From: Salvator merianae
Taxonomy: Eukaryota; Chordata; Lepidosauria; Squamata; Teiidae
Assembly: GCA_003586115.2 (NCBI GenBank)
Contig: QVOM02000126.1
Span: forward strand, 59,958,456 to 60,022,455
Reading direction: 5' to 3'
DNA: 64,000 nt
Part shown: in pieces, positions 43,363 to 54,230 of the stretch
How the letters are laid out: the number at the start of each line of letters is the position of its first letter
How positions within the stretch are numbered: position 1 is the first letter of the stretch
Program-made: the position numbers and the translations under genes
The notes under the pieces: generated by a model
The model's database searches: none
What the model was told of the DNA's origin: nothing
Seen by the model: the letters and a program-made list of their open reading frames with translations, nothing else

Positions 43363-45859
43363 GCTGCACTTCAGCACTATAACAACCACTTTCACTTGCA
43401 GTCCACATGAGGAGGCTTAATCAGCCCCTCAATCATGGTCAAAACTAATGCCCAACTCTTCTTGGTGGGCAGTTGGATAAGGTTTGATGCTTGGCTATAG
43501 GAGATGACATTAACTTCCCCTCATTGCTAGTCTGACAGTGGTCAAATACAAGGAGTTCCAGGTGTCAAGACAGTCAAGGTTCCATGGTATGAAAAGGAAA
43601 AGCCTGGTGAGGACCACACATGCCACAGTGTCCTCCTCATTCTGGCTGAAAACAAGGGAGATGCTTCAGTAACATTTTTTGGGCTGCTGCAGGAATCCAG
43701 ATACCCATACACTCTGTTGGGATATTAAAGGCTTCCTAACTTCTGGTCCAAGGAGGGACTTGCTTTATATTCCAAGTCACATTTACTCAATACTGTTTCA
43801 AGGGAGTGGTTGCATTTTCAGTCTTTTCCAGGTTGAAACAGTAGGTATATATAGATTCTGTTCTGTTCCTTGCATTGTTGACTGAAGCAATTTTGGCTGC
43901 ATCCACACATGCAATAGAAAGTGGAGGTCCAAGGAGCATGTCTCTCTGTGTCAGCAATGCCCCTGGGTATATACTGCTTCAGCAAGTGCACTTGAGGACC
44001 AGCAACCACCCTCTGAAGCATCCTTACCACAGAGTAGGACAAAGTACTCTGATCATGGTTGTGAGTGACATATTTCTATTGCAATCCACAAAAGTATTTT
44101 CATCACACTGGAAATAACCGACTTTTGGAGGCATTTATGGTACAATAAAAATACCTCCATGCTGCATCTTCAAAGCTGGGGAACTTTCATTCCCCAGGTT
44201 CAAGACAGTGACGGGCCTATACAGCATAAGGACATCACGTGCCTCACACCTTAAGAAAGAGTAAGTATTCCTACTGATAAATTGCGGCAATCCGCAGTGG
44301 AGTGGAAGCAGTTTTTCTTCTTGATTGGAGATGGATCCGGTCTAAGTTGTACCTTTATTAAGTTTACTTCAGAAGAGCTACTTTTTCTGGTGTAACGTTC
44401 ATCTAAGACATGTGCGAACACTTAACAAGTTATCCTGTTGCAGACATGTACACATGTGCTGGAGTCTCTCTACTAATCAGCCATAACACTTCCTGCCCTT
44501 ATCAATGGAATCTCTGTTCCTTAGTTGTGATTGTCTCTTTTCCCTCCTACTAGTCTACCTGGCAGAAGGGTTTCCTGAGCTATGGGTACTGGCATTCTGC
44601 TCAGCACTTTGTAGATCAGGTTAAGGCTGTAATCATACTAGGGATTTTTAAAACCACCTGAATAAAATGAGTGAATAATTCCTAGGCACACAGAGTAAAA
44701 GCTTTCCAAACAGATGTATCCGTTTATTTGGCTAAAAACTCACCCAAAGTGCAGTCTATTCACTTCAACAGGCAACCTACCACGACTGCAGGGTGCACTG
44801 CTCACTCATTGATCACTGGATAAGAAATCCCCACCTCTTTGTTGAAGTAGTTTCCAACTCCTTAACTCCTTAACTGCCAGGTTTTTGTTTGCAATTGCAA
44901 ATGAAATAATTTTTGACTCAAGTCTCTCTCTCCTCACTTTGCATTTTTATGTGAAGTTTATGTGCTTTTTAAGTACATTTCTAAGGAAAGCAAGATAAGA
45001 GTAATATTTTTAGTTTCAGGTTTGTTCAATATGCTCAATTATTGAGTTCAAAAGGAAACTCTGGTTGCCAGCAAGAGCTCGCTGGTGCCCCTCCCTGATT
45101 GTCTGATTGTCCAATAGTTCCTCCTTCTGAAGGTCATATTGGTTGCCTCCCTGTAACAAGCAATTCAAGGCTGTGCTTGGCAGATGCACTCCCTGCTTGG
45201 AGTAAGGCAACTCAAAAGTTGTTTTCTTCCGTCTGTTGAGGGAGCAAATAATTACAGGCTTGGAGGCAGGGTAAAACAAATGTTTTTATTTCCAGTTTGG
45301 CCCCCCAGGGTCAAATTCGACCAAAGGCAACTGAAATAGCTAGTCTGAACACACAAATAGTCAGAAACTGGGATTTCTACAGGTGTTACATTACAAATGT
45401 TTAATCTCATCACAAGTGAATAAATTTACTGCATATCAGTTGCATCTCTCTGCTACATAAAGGCAGGTGCAATAAGAGACAACCTTAACAGCACAGCTGT
45501 GTGGGCAGTTTTATGCATGGAGATGCTGAGAACTGCTCTATGATCACCTTGTGATCTGATTACAGAGAAGAGCAACAGTTGGACAATTCTGATTGGTTGC
45601 AGCTCACTCAGTGAAAAGAGACTGAGGCTGTGGCTCCATTTACCAATTTGGGGCAAACTTTTCTGTCCAAAAAGGCACAGCTTGCTGCCTCTTCTCCATC
45701 TTTGGTGGCAGCAGGTGCCTCTCGGCAATCATGCTGGTCCCTTTGATGGCATGATCACTGGTGGAGCTATCTTCTGTGCAGGATGCTCTTTCATGCCCTG
45801 CATGGGAGAATTCCAAAATGGAGACATGGCACCTTCCCCACCCAACCCAAATGGAGCCA
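43363..45859. other. No gene; possible MITE ends
   Basis: 'ttggctgcatccacacatgc' at 43892-43911 and 'aaggctgtaatcatactagg' near 44624 look like left ends of MITE families seen elsewhere in the window, but I found no matching right ends. Otherwise featureless. Confidence 0.4.
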
Positions 45860-46060
45860 CCTCCACACAGAAGTGCTTTTTGGTGAAGCTTACCTACCTG
45901 ATGCTGAAGGCAAAAAGAGAAGTTGGCCAGTGTTGTGAAGGCAATAAGCTTGAGCTTGGGCAGACTCTGGGAGACAGCAGAGGACAGATGGGCCTGGTGT
46001 CATACAGAGTTCATGGGGTCATGAAGAATTGGACATGACTGAACAAATAAAGAACAACAC
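45860..46060 (+). mobile_element. Bov-B/RTE-type 3' end (or Sauria SINE tail)
   Basis: The frame 'LGQTLGDSRGQMGLVSYRVH' followed by 'GVMKNWT' and the bases 'gtcatgaagaattggacatg' with 'actgaacaaataaagaacaa' match the Bov-B terminus, which squamate Sauria SINEs share. Only this part is recognisable. Confidence 0.65.
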
Positions 46061-46164
46061 TTTTTGTTTCATAAACACACATGGGTTTTTGAGCCAATGT
46101 TCTTATCAAGCATGAACCTATCTTGATTGACTTTTGAGTCTAAAATAATTCTAAAGCTGGTAGC

Positions 46165-46270
46165 AAGTTTGTTTATTTGTTAAATTTATTATGGACGCTT
46201 CTCAAAATGGACCCAGGGTGGACAACCAAAGTAACATTTAAGACAAAAACCCTATTAAACCTTATTAAAA
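46165..46270 (-). mobile_element. LINE/SINE 3'-tail fragment
   Basis: 'gtttatttgttaaatttatt' then 'atggacgcttctcaaaatgg' and 'cagggtgg' is the reverse complement of an L2/CR1-type tail. Confidence 0.45.
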
Positions 46271-46415
46271 AAACCAAAAACAAAAAACATTTGGTCCAAG
46301 TTTTCAGAACTGCCTGATTTATCAGAAAAGGATATCAGAGTAAGCAGAATTCTGGATCGAGCAACAGTCTTGTAGACGTGATAGGTACTACAAACATCTT
46401 TTATCTATTACTTTT

Positions 46416-46629
46416 AGGCTGTGATCAAACATAAGAAAGGAACACCTCAGAAGCACCTCAGAGAGACAATGTGTGGCCCTTGTGTCCCCAACCTTCTCTA
46501 ATCCACCTTTTCTAGCACAGAATGTTCATGAGAGGGGGGGAGGGCAGACTGGGGTATGAACAATCCCACCTCAGAGCCTTCAATAAGACACCTCAGAGAT
46601 GCTGTTTCTTGCATGTCTGATCACAGCCT
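46416..46629. mobile_element. MITE with AGGCTGTGATCA ends
   Basis: A 214-bp element begins 'aggctgtgatca' and ends 'tgatcacagcct', a perfect 12-bp inverted repeat. The match continues, with gaps, inward through 'aacataagaaa'/'ttcttgcatg' and 'cacctcagag' motifs. 'cacctcaga' recurs on both sides. No coding sequence and no clear target duplication. Confidence 0.7.
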
Positions 46630-48236
46630 CAGTCTGAGTCCAAGTACTCTTTTCCAAATGACTCAGGCCTTTTCCACATTAGCCCTCTTTCTAAAAATTG
46701 GCATAATTTGTTCACTCATAGCAGAACTATGTTGTTGTCAATGGCAACCTTTTGAATTAAAGCATTATACTATCTGTGTTTTCTTCCTTCCCCTCCCTTC
46801 CCTCAGTTTGTAATTCCATTCAGTTCCATCAGCACTTTGCCCACTGGGGCTATCAAGTGAGGTTTTTCAAGGCTACTGTGTATAGACATCCCTTCCTATT
46901 CCTGGATTCTATATCTGCAAAACATACGTAAATATGAATTGGAAATTATAAGAGTTGTGGTAATCATGACACATGTACCTGCAATTTACAGAGGCGCCAT
47001 ACATCTACACTATGTTTTTTTCATAGTTGCTTCCCTACTAGGCACAGTATGGTTTCCCTTGGTAACTTCTTCATTCCTGCAAGTGAACTGCTTGCTACAT
47101 CTTTTCCTTTAGTACAAGGACAGAGACTGTATTAAGGAATCTCCAGATGGTAAGGAGAAATTCCAAATATAAAGAGAACCCAACATTGCCACTCACCATG
47201 GCTTGCCAGACTTCTGCAGGGCTATCCCTGGCATTGATTCTTTTACTGGCATGTTTGGCAAGAGCACCTAGAAATCCTGGGCTCTCCTTGGCATGCAGGG
47301 GCTATTAAGGAACAGGTGAGTGCTGTGAAAACCACAAGGGAACTCATGTGGTCCCTACCAGCGTGGACACTGCCATTTTTTCCATCTTTGGGATGGGGCG
47401 GTGTTGCACTTGCACAGATATCACAACATGCTGTTGAAAGTACCTGCAGCTGGACTGTTTGTTGGTCCAGCAGCAATGCTGGTAAGATATTGGCATTTTG
47501 ATCATGTCTGGTAGCAGTCCTAGAGCCCTTAAGTTGTTGTTGTTAATGTTTTATCAGTCCCAGCTAACGTCATCAAATATCACAGTAGTGGTGGCAGGTA
47601 CAGACGGATACAAATTGGAAGCTCACCACTACCACCATGTGCCATTTTGTAGTTTCTTCTGAAGTCCATATGATATTGATAAATCTTCCTTTGATGAGAC
47701 CTATTTCAGCATACGGCAAGGGGAGGAACTTGTGCTGGAAGACCCTGGATTACAGATAATCATAGGACTCATTCACACTTAACTTCTTGGGGCCAGTGGT
47801 GTAGCTGGGATGGAATAAGTTGTGGCAAAGAACACATTCAGTATGAGACCAAGATCATGCACACAGCACAATAATCAACCCAAAGTCCATCAGTCAGCAC
47901 ATTGTTCCTAAAGGATCTTCATTGGTTTCCTGAGCCCTCAGCAAAGGTTGAACTTACTTAGTGGCAATTACACTGCTGCTTATGACATAAATGCCACACA
48001 GCTGCTGTGGAAGTATCCCACAGTGCCTACATTCCTTCAGGGGCAGATTATAGAAAATGCCATGCAGCATGTGCAGTTATCCCAAGCTTTGTGTCTCTCA
48101 CCCACTGTTTACAGAAGCAGAGCAGAAGTTGACCAGGCAGGAGATGATCAAACAGTAGTTCCTCATAGTGTCAAACTTTCAAGATGTGTTCTGCACCTTC
48201 AAGAGACATCTGGACAAGCTGTTCAGTAGGAGAAGG
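46630..48236. other. No gene; one hAT-end-like fragment
   Basis: At 47794-47812 'cagtggtgtagctggga' resembles the left end of the CAGTGGCGTAGC hAT elements, with no right end found. A minus frame at 47243-47476 is unrecognised. Otherwise featureless. Confidence 0.4.
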
Positions 48237-48266
48237 ATTGTTTGTTTGTTTGTTTGTTTGTTTTTT
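48237..48266. repeat. (TTTG)n microsatellite
   Basis: About six TTTG units followed by T's. Confidence 0.9.
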
Positions 48267-48361
48267 ACAAGGATTAATGATCACAATTGTATACGTTAGA
48301 ATAAGAATCAATTAGGGCATCAGTCCCACTAAAATAGTATTTTATATAGTTGGCATGCTTA

Positions 48362-48764
48362 GGGCATTTCTGCACTTTTGACAGCTGTTCCGGTACACCC
48401 CCCAAAGATCATGTTATCTTTGGAGCCAGACTCTGACAACTCCAATGACTCAGGAACATAGATTCCTGGCCTATGGAACCCTGGGGGGGGACACATTTTG
48501 ACAGCACAATTTGATGTGCCTCCGAATTGGAACACAGAGGCATACACCCATCCACATGCTCCCTGTTCCATTCTCATGGCTCCTGGTCTACCAGTATCTC
48601 AGTCTAGGTGGCTATTTTGGCTGCCGTGTCTGGCCTATGCTCCATCCAATGCAGACAGAGCGTACTAACAATGGGCAGCACCTCCCTTAAACCTGTCCAC
48701 TATGCAGAAGGGAGGTCACTGAATCCCTTCATGGAACAATTTAAAGGTAAGTCCAGAAACACCC
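48362..48764 (-). mobile_element. Harbinger-like MITE 'GGGCATTTCTGCAC', TTA duplication
   Basis: The 403-bp element starts 'gggcatttctgcac' and ends 'gtccagaaacaccc' (11 of 14 inverted match), flanked by TTA at 48359-48361 and 48765-48767. The interior is the reverse complement of 8055-8540: compare 'gaagggaggtcactgaatcc', 'cctatgctccatcca', 'agaggcatacacccatcc'. It supplies the termini that the other copies lack. Confidence 0.75.
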
Positions 48765-48767
48765 TTA

Positions 48768-49939
48768 GATTTGCTAACATTAGTAGTTTAGCAGGGCTTC
48801 ACACTGTACTACATAGTCACTTTCAATTCAAAAGGGTTTAGGGGTGACTTACTTTAATATTTAGTATTAAATATTATTTAAATATTTTAAATTTAAAATA
48901 TTTGATATTTTAACATTTAAAAAATCATTTTACTATAGTTTTGTTAACCCTACAGATATAACCTACACAAAACACATACCACTTGTAAACCTTCCTGTTG
49001 TTTTGTGTGTCCAGGAAAATATAAAAAATTAACAAGAAAAAATAAGTTACTACTGGTGCTGCTGTTTTTTAATGCTTCAGGGTTAGTAAAACCACCATTT
49101 TCTCCTAACCAACTGCGATGTGTTTTAGTGTTCTGTGTATCCTTTTCTATGAATACAGTATATTTAATCAAGTGCCTTTTAGTTTTATGAGTTCATTTGC
49201 TTCATTTTTCAATAATAACATTTCAAATCCTGAATGTTAGTTTTACTTTTTTAAAATTAATTAAAATTTATACTGCTGGTATACATGCAACATATATTGC
49301 CTGACTTTGTTGATTAAGTGATCAGTCTGGTGACAGAAGGAGGGATATATTTGCACTCCCATCAAGGTATTGGGCAAAGTTGAAAGGACTGTTTGCTTGC
49401 TGGCGCTTCTAAATTTGGTGAAGTCTTCAGAAGCCTGGAAAGTTTTCTTAGAAGGCTTTATAAAGACCCAAACATACTTAATCAGTACAGTTAACAGTTG
49501 TGTGGTGATTGTAGTAATCTGGTTGTTGTGACTCTTGTACCACTTTTTAAAGACAGAATGCTTATAAAAATAAGATATACAAATGCCCATATCCTGTGAT
49601 GCACACTATATTTTTCCTGATCAGGAACTGGTTTTGGCACATAAATGATGCAATTTAGGGTGAGAAGTAGCTACCAACAAAGTTGCCTTTGGTAAGAACT
49701 GATTACTTTCATTTGTCACAGAATATTGATAAAAGGAATTCCATGTCCAGAATGTCCCAACAGAAAAAGGCCCTCCAAAGGGCCACTGCCTCCAAGCTGA
49801 TAGCAGTTTCTGATAGAACAAATGGCAAAGTTCTCCCCAGAGGTCTTAAGGCATGATTGGCAGGTAATAGAAGCTGTATAACGCTTTACAGATTCAGGGC
49901 AAAAACCATATCAGGAGACTGGAGGGTCTCCAGCAGGAA
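48768..49939. other. AT-rich, no recognisable feature
   Basis: A very AT-rich block with near-palindromic 'tatttaaatattttaaattt' words at about 48880-48920. No gene. Confidence 0.4.
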
Positions 49940-50089
49940 GAGTATTGATTCCATCCTGCCCACACACTCTTGGACACAGAAACATTGAAAGTTTTGATGT
50001 TTCTGGGTGGGACTATTTTGGAAGGCACAGGAAATGGATGTGGAAGTCAGCCATTTTGTGTGTCTACCAAAGCATATGTTGCTTGGCCA
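49940..50089 (+). repeat. 'AAGTCAGCCATTTT' dispersed family, second best copy
   Basis: Aligns with 20640-20770: 'cattgaaagttttgatgttt', 'gggactattttgg', 'aaggcacaggaaatgg' and 'ggaagtcagccattttgtgt'. It is followed at once by a 62-bp tandem duplication. Confidence 0.6.
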
Positions 50090-50213
50090 CATGGAAGTGC
50101 TCCACATATATATTCTCTGTTCTGATTTGTCCAGAAATCAGAAGTGCTCCACATGGAAGTGCTCCACATATATATTCTCTGTTCTGATTTGTCCAGAAAT
50201 CAGCTTCAGTAGA
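50090..50213 (+). repeat. Tandem duplication, 62-bp period
   Basis: The first 52 bases of copy 1 (50090-50141) recur exactly at 50152-50203. Ten bases, 'aagtgctcca'-like, join the copies and repeat a word inside the unit, hinting at slippage over short homology. Identity implies a recent event. Confidence 0.95.
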
Positions 50214-50284
50214 CAATTTCATGTTTATTACTTTGGAAAAGGGAGAAAAACTTCTCCATATCCACTTTGTCCACATTATGCATA

Positions 50285-50648
50285 ATTTTATATGCTTCTA
50301 TCATGTCCTTTCTCGCTCATCTCCTAGCTAGATTAAAATGCCTCATATATTGCAACCATTCTTCATAGAGAAGTTTCTCCAGATCCTTAATCATCTAGTT
50401 GTTCTACTCTGAACCTTTTCCAAATCTCTCTATATATTTTTGAGATGCTGTGAGAAAAGCTGCACACAATTTTCCAGATGTGGTCACATCACCTGTTTTT
50501 ATAATGATATCCTAATATTAGCATCTCTGTTTCCAATAATATTAATTTTGTTTATTAAGATACTGTTCTTTATAGCCAATGTACACTGTGTTAACACTTT
50601 CATTGAACTGTCTACCAGTAGTCCAAAGTCTTTTTGTTGATTAGTCTT
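50285..50648 (-). mobile_element. CR1 LINE, 3' part of ORF2 (continues at 51114)
   Basis: Reading on the minus strand with frame changes gives 'KDFGLLVDSSM'-like text, then 'PHLENCVQL', then 'DLEKVQSRTTR' and 'GDERERT'. These match the CR1 block 'KDLGVVVDxSLK...PHLEYCVQFWSPH...LEKVQRRATK...LRGDMI'. The MITE at 50649-51113 separates it from its upstream part. Confidence 0.75.
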
Positions 50649-51113
50649 GGGGCCTGTTCACACTTTCCACTGTAGAACAGAATAATTATCCTGTCCTACA
50701 GTGACACAGACCTCACAGAGTGGAGTCTAGCCACACTGCAAGGTTGTAGAACAGACTGGCAGCAGATTACCAGCATTCACAGTGTGAATCCTGGTATTCT
50801 GCACCATGACAATGGCTAGGAAACCTCTGGCCACTGCCATGGTGACCAGCAATGCTGCACACAGATGCAGATGCAAATGCAGATGCAGCCAGGCCGCTCT
50901 GCATTCTCATCTGGAAATGGGTGCAAATGGAGTATACCGGGAGCAGTCCAACTGTTCCCAATACAGCTGTGAAGCATGATTTTGTGTTCCACAACACGTA
51001 GCAATCAGGTGCAGCTGTAGTCTGCTCTTGATTACCAGAGCCTCCACAGAATGCAAAAGCTCTGTACTAGTGAGCATCCCTGACGCTCACTAGTATCGAG
51101 TGCGAAGAGGTCC
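50649..51113. mobile_element. Harbinger-like MITE inserted in a CR1 LINE
   Basis: Left 'gggcctgttcacactttcc' and right 'gagtgcgaagaggtcc' carry the same ends as 18948-19402. Shared inner words include 'gataattatcctgtcctaca'-like text, 'ggccactgccatggtgacca', and a perfect 9-bp palindrome 'ctagtgagc'/'gctcactag' at 51067-51093 near the right end. The CR1 reading continues across the insertion, which proves it is later. The 3-bp duplication is not clean. Confidence 0.8.
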
Positions 51114-51530
51114 ACAGTCAGCTCTGATCCCATTAGTATATATGAGTAGTTAGAACTTTTAGCTTCAATGTGCATCACTGTACAGTTGTTCACATTGAAG
51201 GCCAGCTGCCATTTTGATGCCCAGTCCCCCTACAAACTTGGCTGTCCACTGCTCATGCTTGCCTCCATATCATTTATAAATATGTTGAAAAGGACCGGTC
51301 CCAGGACAAAACTTTGAGGGGCCCCACTTGTTACATCTCTCTGTTGTGAGGCCCATTTACTCCTGCTCTCTGTTCTCCATTCTTTAGTCAGTTGTTTTTT
51401 TGTTCTATAACTATTAAGCTTATGGGAAAATCTTTGATGAAGGACTTTATCAAAAGCTTTTTGAAAATCTAAGTAGATGAGAGTGTTATGAGAGTGCTTT
51501 CTCCCACCCTGCCAGTAAAGAACTACCATA
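51114..51530 (-). mobile_element. CR1 LINE, reverse-transcriptase region, catalytic block deleted
   Basis: From 51500 on the minus strand: 'LIYLDFQKAFDKVLHQRFSH', 'VTSGAPQSFVLGPVLFNIFI', 'NDMEASMSS', then directly 'GDWASKWQLAFNVNNCTVMH'. In CR1 the 'FADDTKLF...' segment lies between the last two blocks. It is absent at about 51236, so the catalytic aspartates are lost. Continues at 50648 after the MITE. Confidence 0.8.
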
Positions 51531-53649
51531 TGTGTTTATGATGAGATGTTTGCTCAATGGTTGCAAGATGTGTACTCAACAAGGTGTCATTTGGATCCAT
51601 GTGGATTCTGTCTTGGAGTACAAAGGCAACTAGTGGAGTTTTGTACAGACATTCCTTTTTGCAGAAGAGGAGCAATTGTAGAAACTACACTCACAAGAAG
51701 CCTGTGTGTGGTATAAAACTCTTACTCTGATATGTGTACGAAAAAAAGTATGTGGAGTGGATATGAGCTAGATTAGTATCTAAAAGGCTTGTAATATGAT
51801 TTTAAGATGAAATTTTTAAAAAGTAAATTGATTTAAATGAGCAGGCAAATTAGAAACAAGAAACAAATGCTGAAAATAACAAAAATAATTGGGCTAAAGG
51901 GGAAAAGAGAAATATATCTGTTAACACCTTCTATTAAGGATTACATATGCATATTAATAGGGTCCTTTTTTTTCAATTGTAACATATTATAGTTAAGTTG
52001 CCTGGTAAGCAGAAGTTGGGAGAGATCAAAGCTGGATTTTTGGAAGCTGGCTGAGATATGTTTATGTTTAGTCCTGACCATTTATTCTTTCAAATTCTTT
52101 CATTCTTTTTTCATTTTCTTTCAGTATCCTCTCTACTGTTTTTTAAAGATAAGTATGTATGCGGAAGCATGGAAAATAATATGTACACACACTTAACATT
52201 TGTGTGATCTACATACACTAACAAATAAAAACTGCTAAGGAAAATAAAGACCAATTACACAATGATGCTATGAGTGTATTTTATATAGTATTAAAATCTT
52301 GTGTTGTTATGTTTCGATTATGCTATATATGTGTGTGTGTGTACATGCACAACAGCACCAGAAAACACCCCCAGTCCCCCAAGGCAATTTTTTTTTCCTT
52401 CAGTGTAGGGGTTGGGAGTCTGACCTTGCTTGGACAGGGTAGTGAGGAACATTTCAATAAACGCACACATGCTGGATTTGAGGCTCATTGTTCCATTTCT
52501 AGTTGCCATGACAACCAGAGCAGCTGCTAGATTGTAGGCTTTGGCTTGTGTTTCCTAGGTAGCTCAAGCTGCCTGTGGGTCCAGTTCATGTGGTCTGCCA
52601 GCCATTCACCCTCCCGCTGCTGATGGTGTCCTGCCAGACTGTGCGGGATAATGTTTACTAACATCAGCCGCATGGCTCCCATTTTATCGTAGCTCTGCCC
52701 AAAATATGTCACTCATAGTCGATTGTCAGGCACTAGGCCAACCTGCCTGCAACATGCTGAAAAATCTGTCAGAGGGGACTGCTACCAGTGATCTTTCGCC
52801 AACAATCTTCTCTGCTATGAAAGGGAAATCAATGTGAGCCTTCACAGTTGCCCTTCTGCATAAAGGACATTATGATTTGGGATGCATAATGAGCAACCTG
52901 GATGGCTATAGGACCCACTGTTTGCGTTTATATAACAGGCAGCACTCGGTTTGAACTGGGGCTCCTTGTCAGTAGTGTACACAGCCATTTCCTTTCTAGT
53001 ACAAAGGCGTCCATGAATGTCACGTTTTAATTCTATTGATGATGTTGACAAGGCAAATAGAAAATAAGACTGTTAGTGCCAACAATATTGTTGAAAGAAA
53101 ATCCACTGTTTCCAGCACATTACTAATACACCACTAGATTTTTTTAAGGAGTTCTTTAAAAAAATTTTTAAAAAGCACCTTAGAATTATAAATATTGCTC
53201 CTTTAAAATGTTTTGCTATTGTTGCTACATGTGGGAAAATTTAATACAGCAAGAGGACTTCTAAGGAACCTTCCTATAGTCTGAAGAAGTAATTTGCATT
53301 AAAATTCCATATGCTAATTTATACTTATAAATTAAAGTATAAGATGCCAGTGTGTGCAGATACAAACTGTAGATGAACAGCTTCATGGCCCCTGCTTTCC
53401 CCTCTTAAACATCTTTATCATTACAGGAGCCTTGAAATCATCAAACAATAAACTGTTTTGTGTAAAGTAATACATATGTCACAAGGAAAAAGATTGTCGT
53501 CTAATACTTTAAAGATAACGTGTTCTACCAATGAAGTGTGATTATTTTTATTCTTCCTACTGTGATATTAATTGTTTAGAACTTCTGTGCAGGATGGTCT
53601 AAGAGAAAAGTAGTCACAAAAAGCTGACTAAATAAAAGTAATGGAATAA
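51531..53649. other. No gene; possible conserved part near 52.5-52.8 kb
   Basis: Mostly AT-rich. A short (GT) run is near 52329-52341. About 52480-52820 is of higher complexity, holds an X-box-like palindrome and shows no transposon I know. No coding frame is recognised. Confidence 0.4.
52502..52515. promoter_or_regulatory. RFX X-box-like palindrome
   Basis: 'gttgccatgacaac' matches the idealised RFX site GTTGCCATGGCAAC at 13 of 14 positions. A motif match alone does not show function. Similar words occur in the Harbinger-like MITEs at 19121, 26231 and 50836. Confidence 0.4.
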
Positions 53650-53850
53650 TTACTGTTTGATGAAAGGGTGTGAGGTGTAAACTAGATAATTCTCAGCTGC
53701 TGTTTCCCCTCCTACACCATTACTTTTAATCAGATTCTGTTTTATTTCATTTCTCATCTATTTATTTATTATTATACTATTTTATCAGTTCATTGTTCAC
53801 TGCCTTGAGATTTCTGTGAGGGCAGTATAAAAATCAATAAATACAAAGAC
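53650..53850 (+). mobile_element. L2/CR1-group LINE 3' end
   Basis: T-rich 3' UTR, then 'cattgttcactgccttgaga', 'tttctgtgagggcagtataa' and 'aatcaataaataca'. Very similar to the end at 34150-34215. Confidence 0.65.
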
Positions 53851-53922
53851 AGAAATGCAAATAACTTCTGATCAGCATCTGTTGTCCATTCTTCTAGATG
53901 AACATGGCCATCTCGAACTGTG

Positions 53923-54230
53923 TCATAAGAGGGTGAATGTCTGTGGGGACCATGTGCAGGGAGTGCAGTGGCAACACATCACTGCATTCATCAAGCGCTC
54001 AGCCTTCTCCCTGGGGTAGAATCTGCTCCGGGGGGGGGGCTTTTTGCAGAACAGTAGAAATTGCTCTGTAAAAGGGAGTCCAGGTCTGGTTGGCTCCTTT
54101 GGCCATTGTGCCAACAGCCATTAGCCACTGGAACAACAACTTACCTGTCCATTGCCATGATACAGAGTGCTGAAATTGGCTGACTTCCAGAACCATTTCT
54201 GGTACTTCATGTAATGTCCCTGGTTGGAAA
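53923..54230 (-). repeat. 'AAGTCAGCCATTTT' dispersed family, reverse copy
   Basis: 'gaaattggctgacttccaga', then 'accatttctggtacttca' (about 54174-54212) is the reverse complement of the family core. A G-run at 54032-54040 interrupts this copy. Confidence 0.5.
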
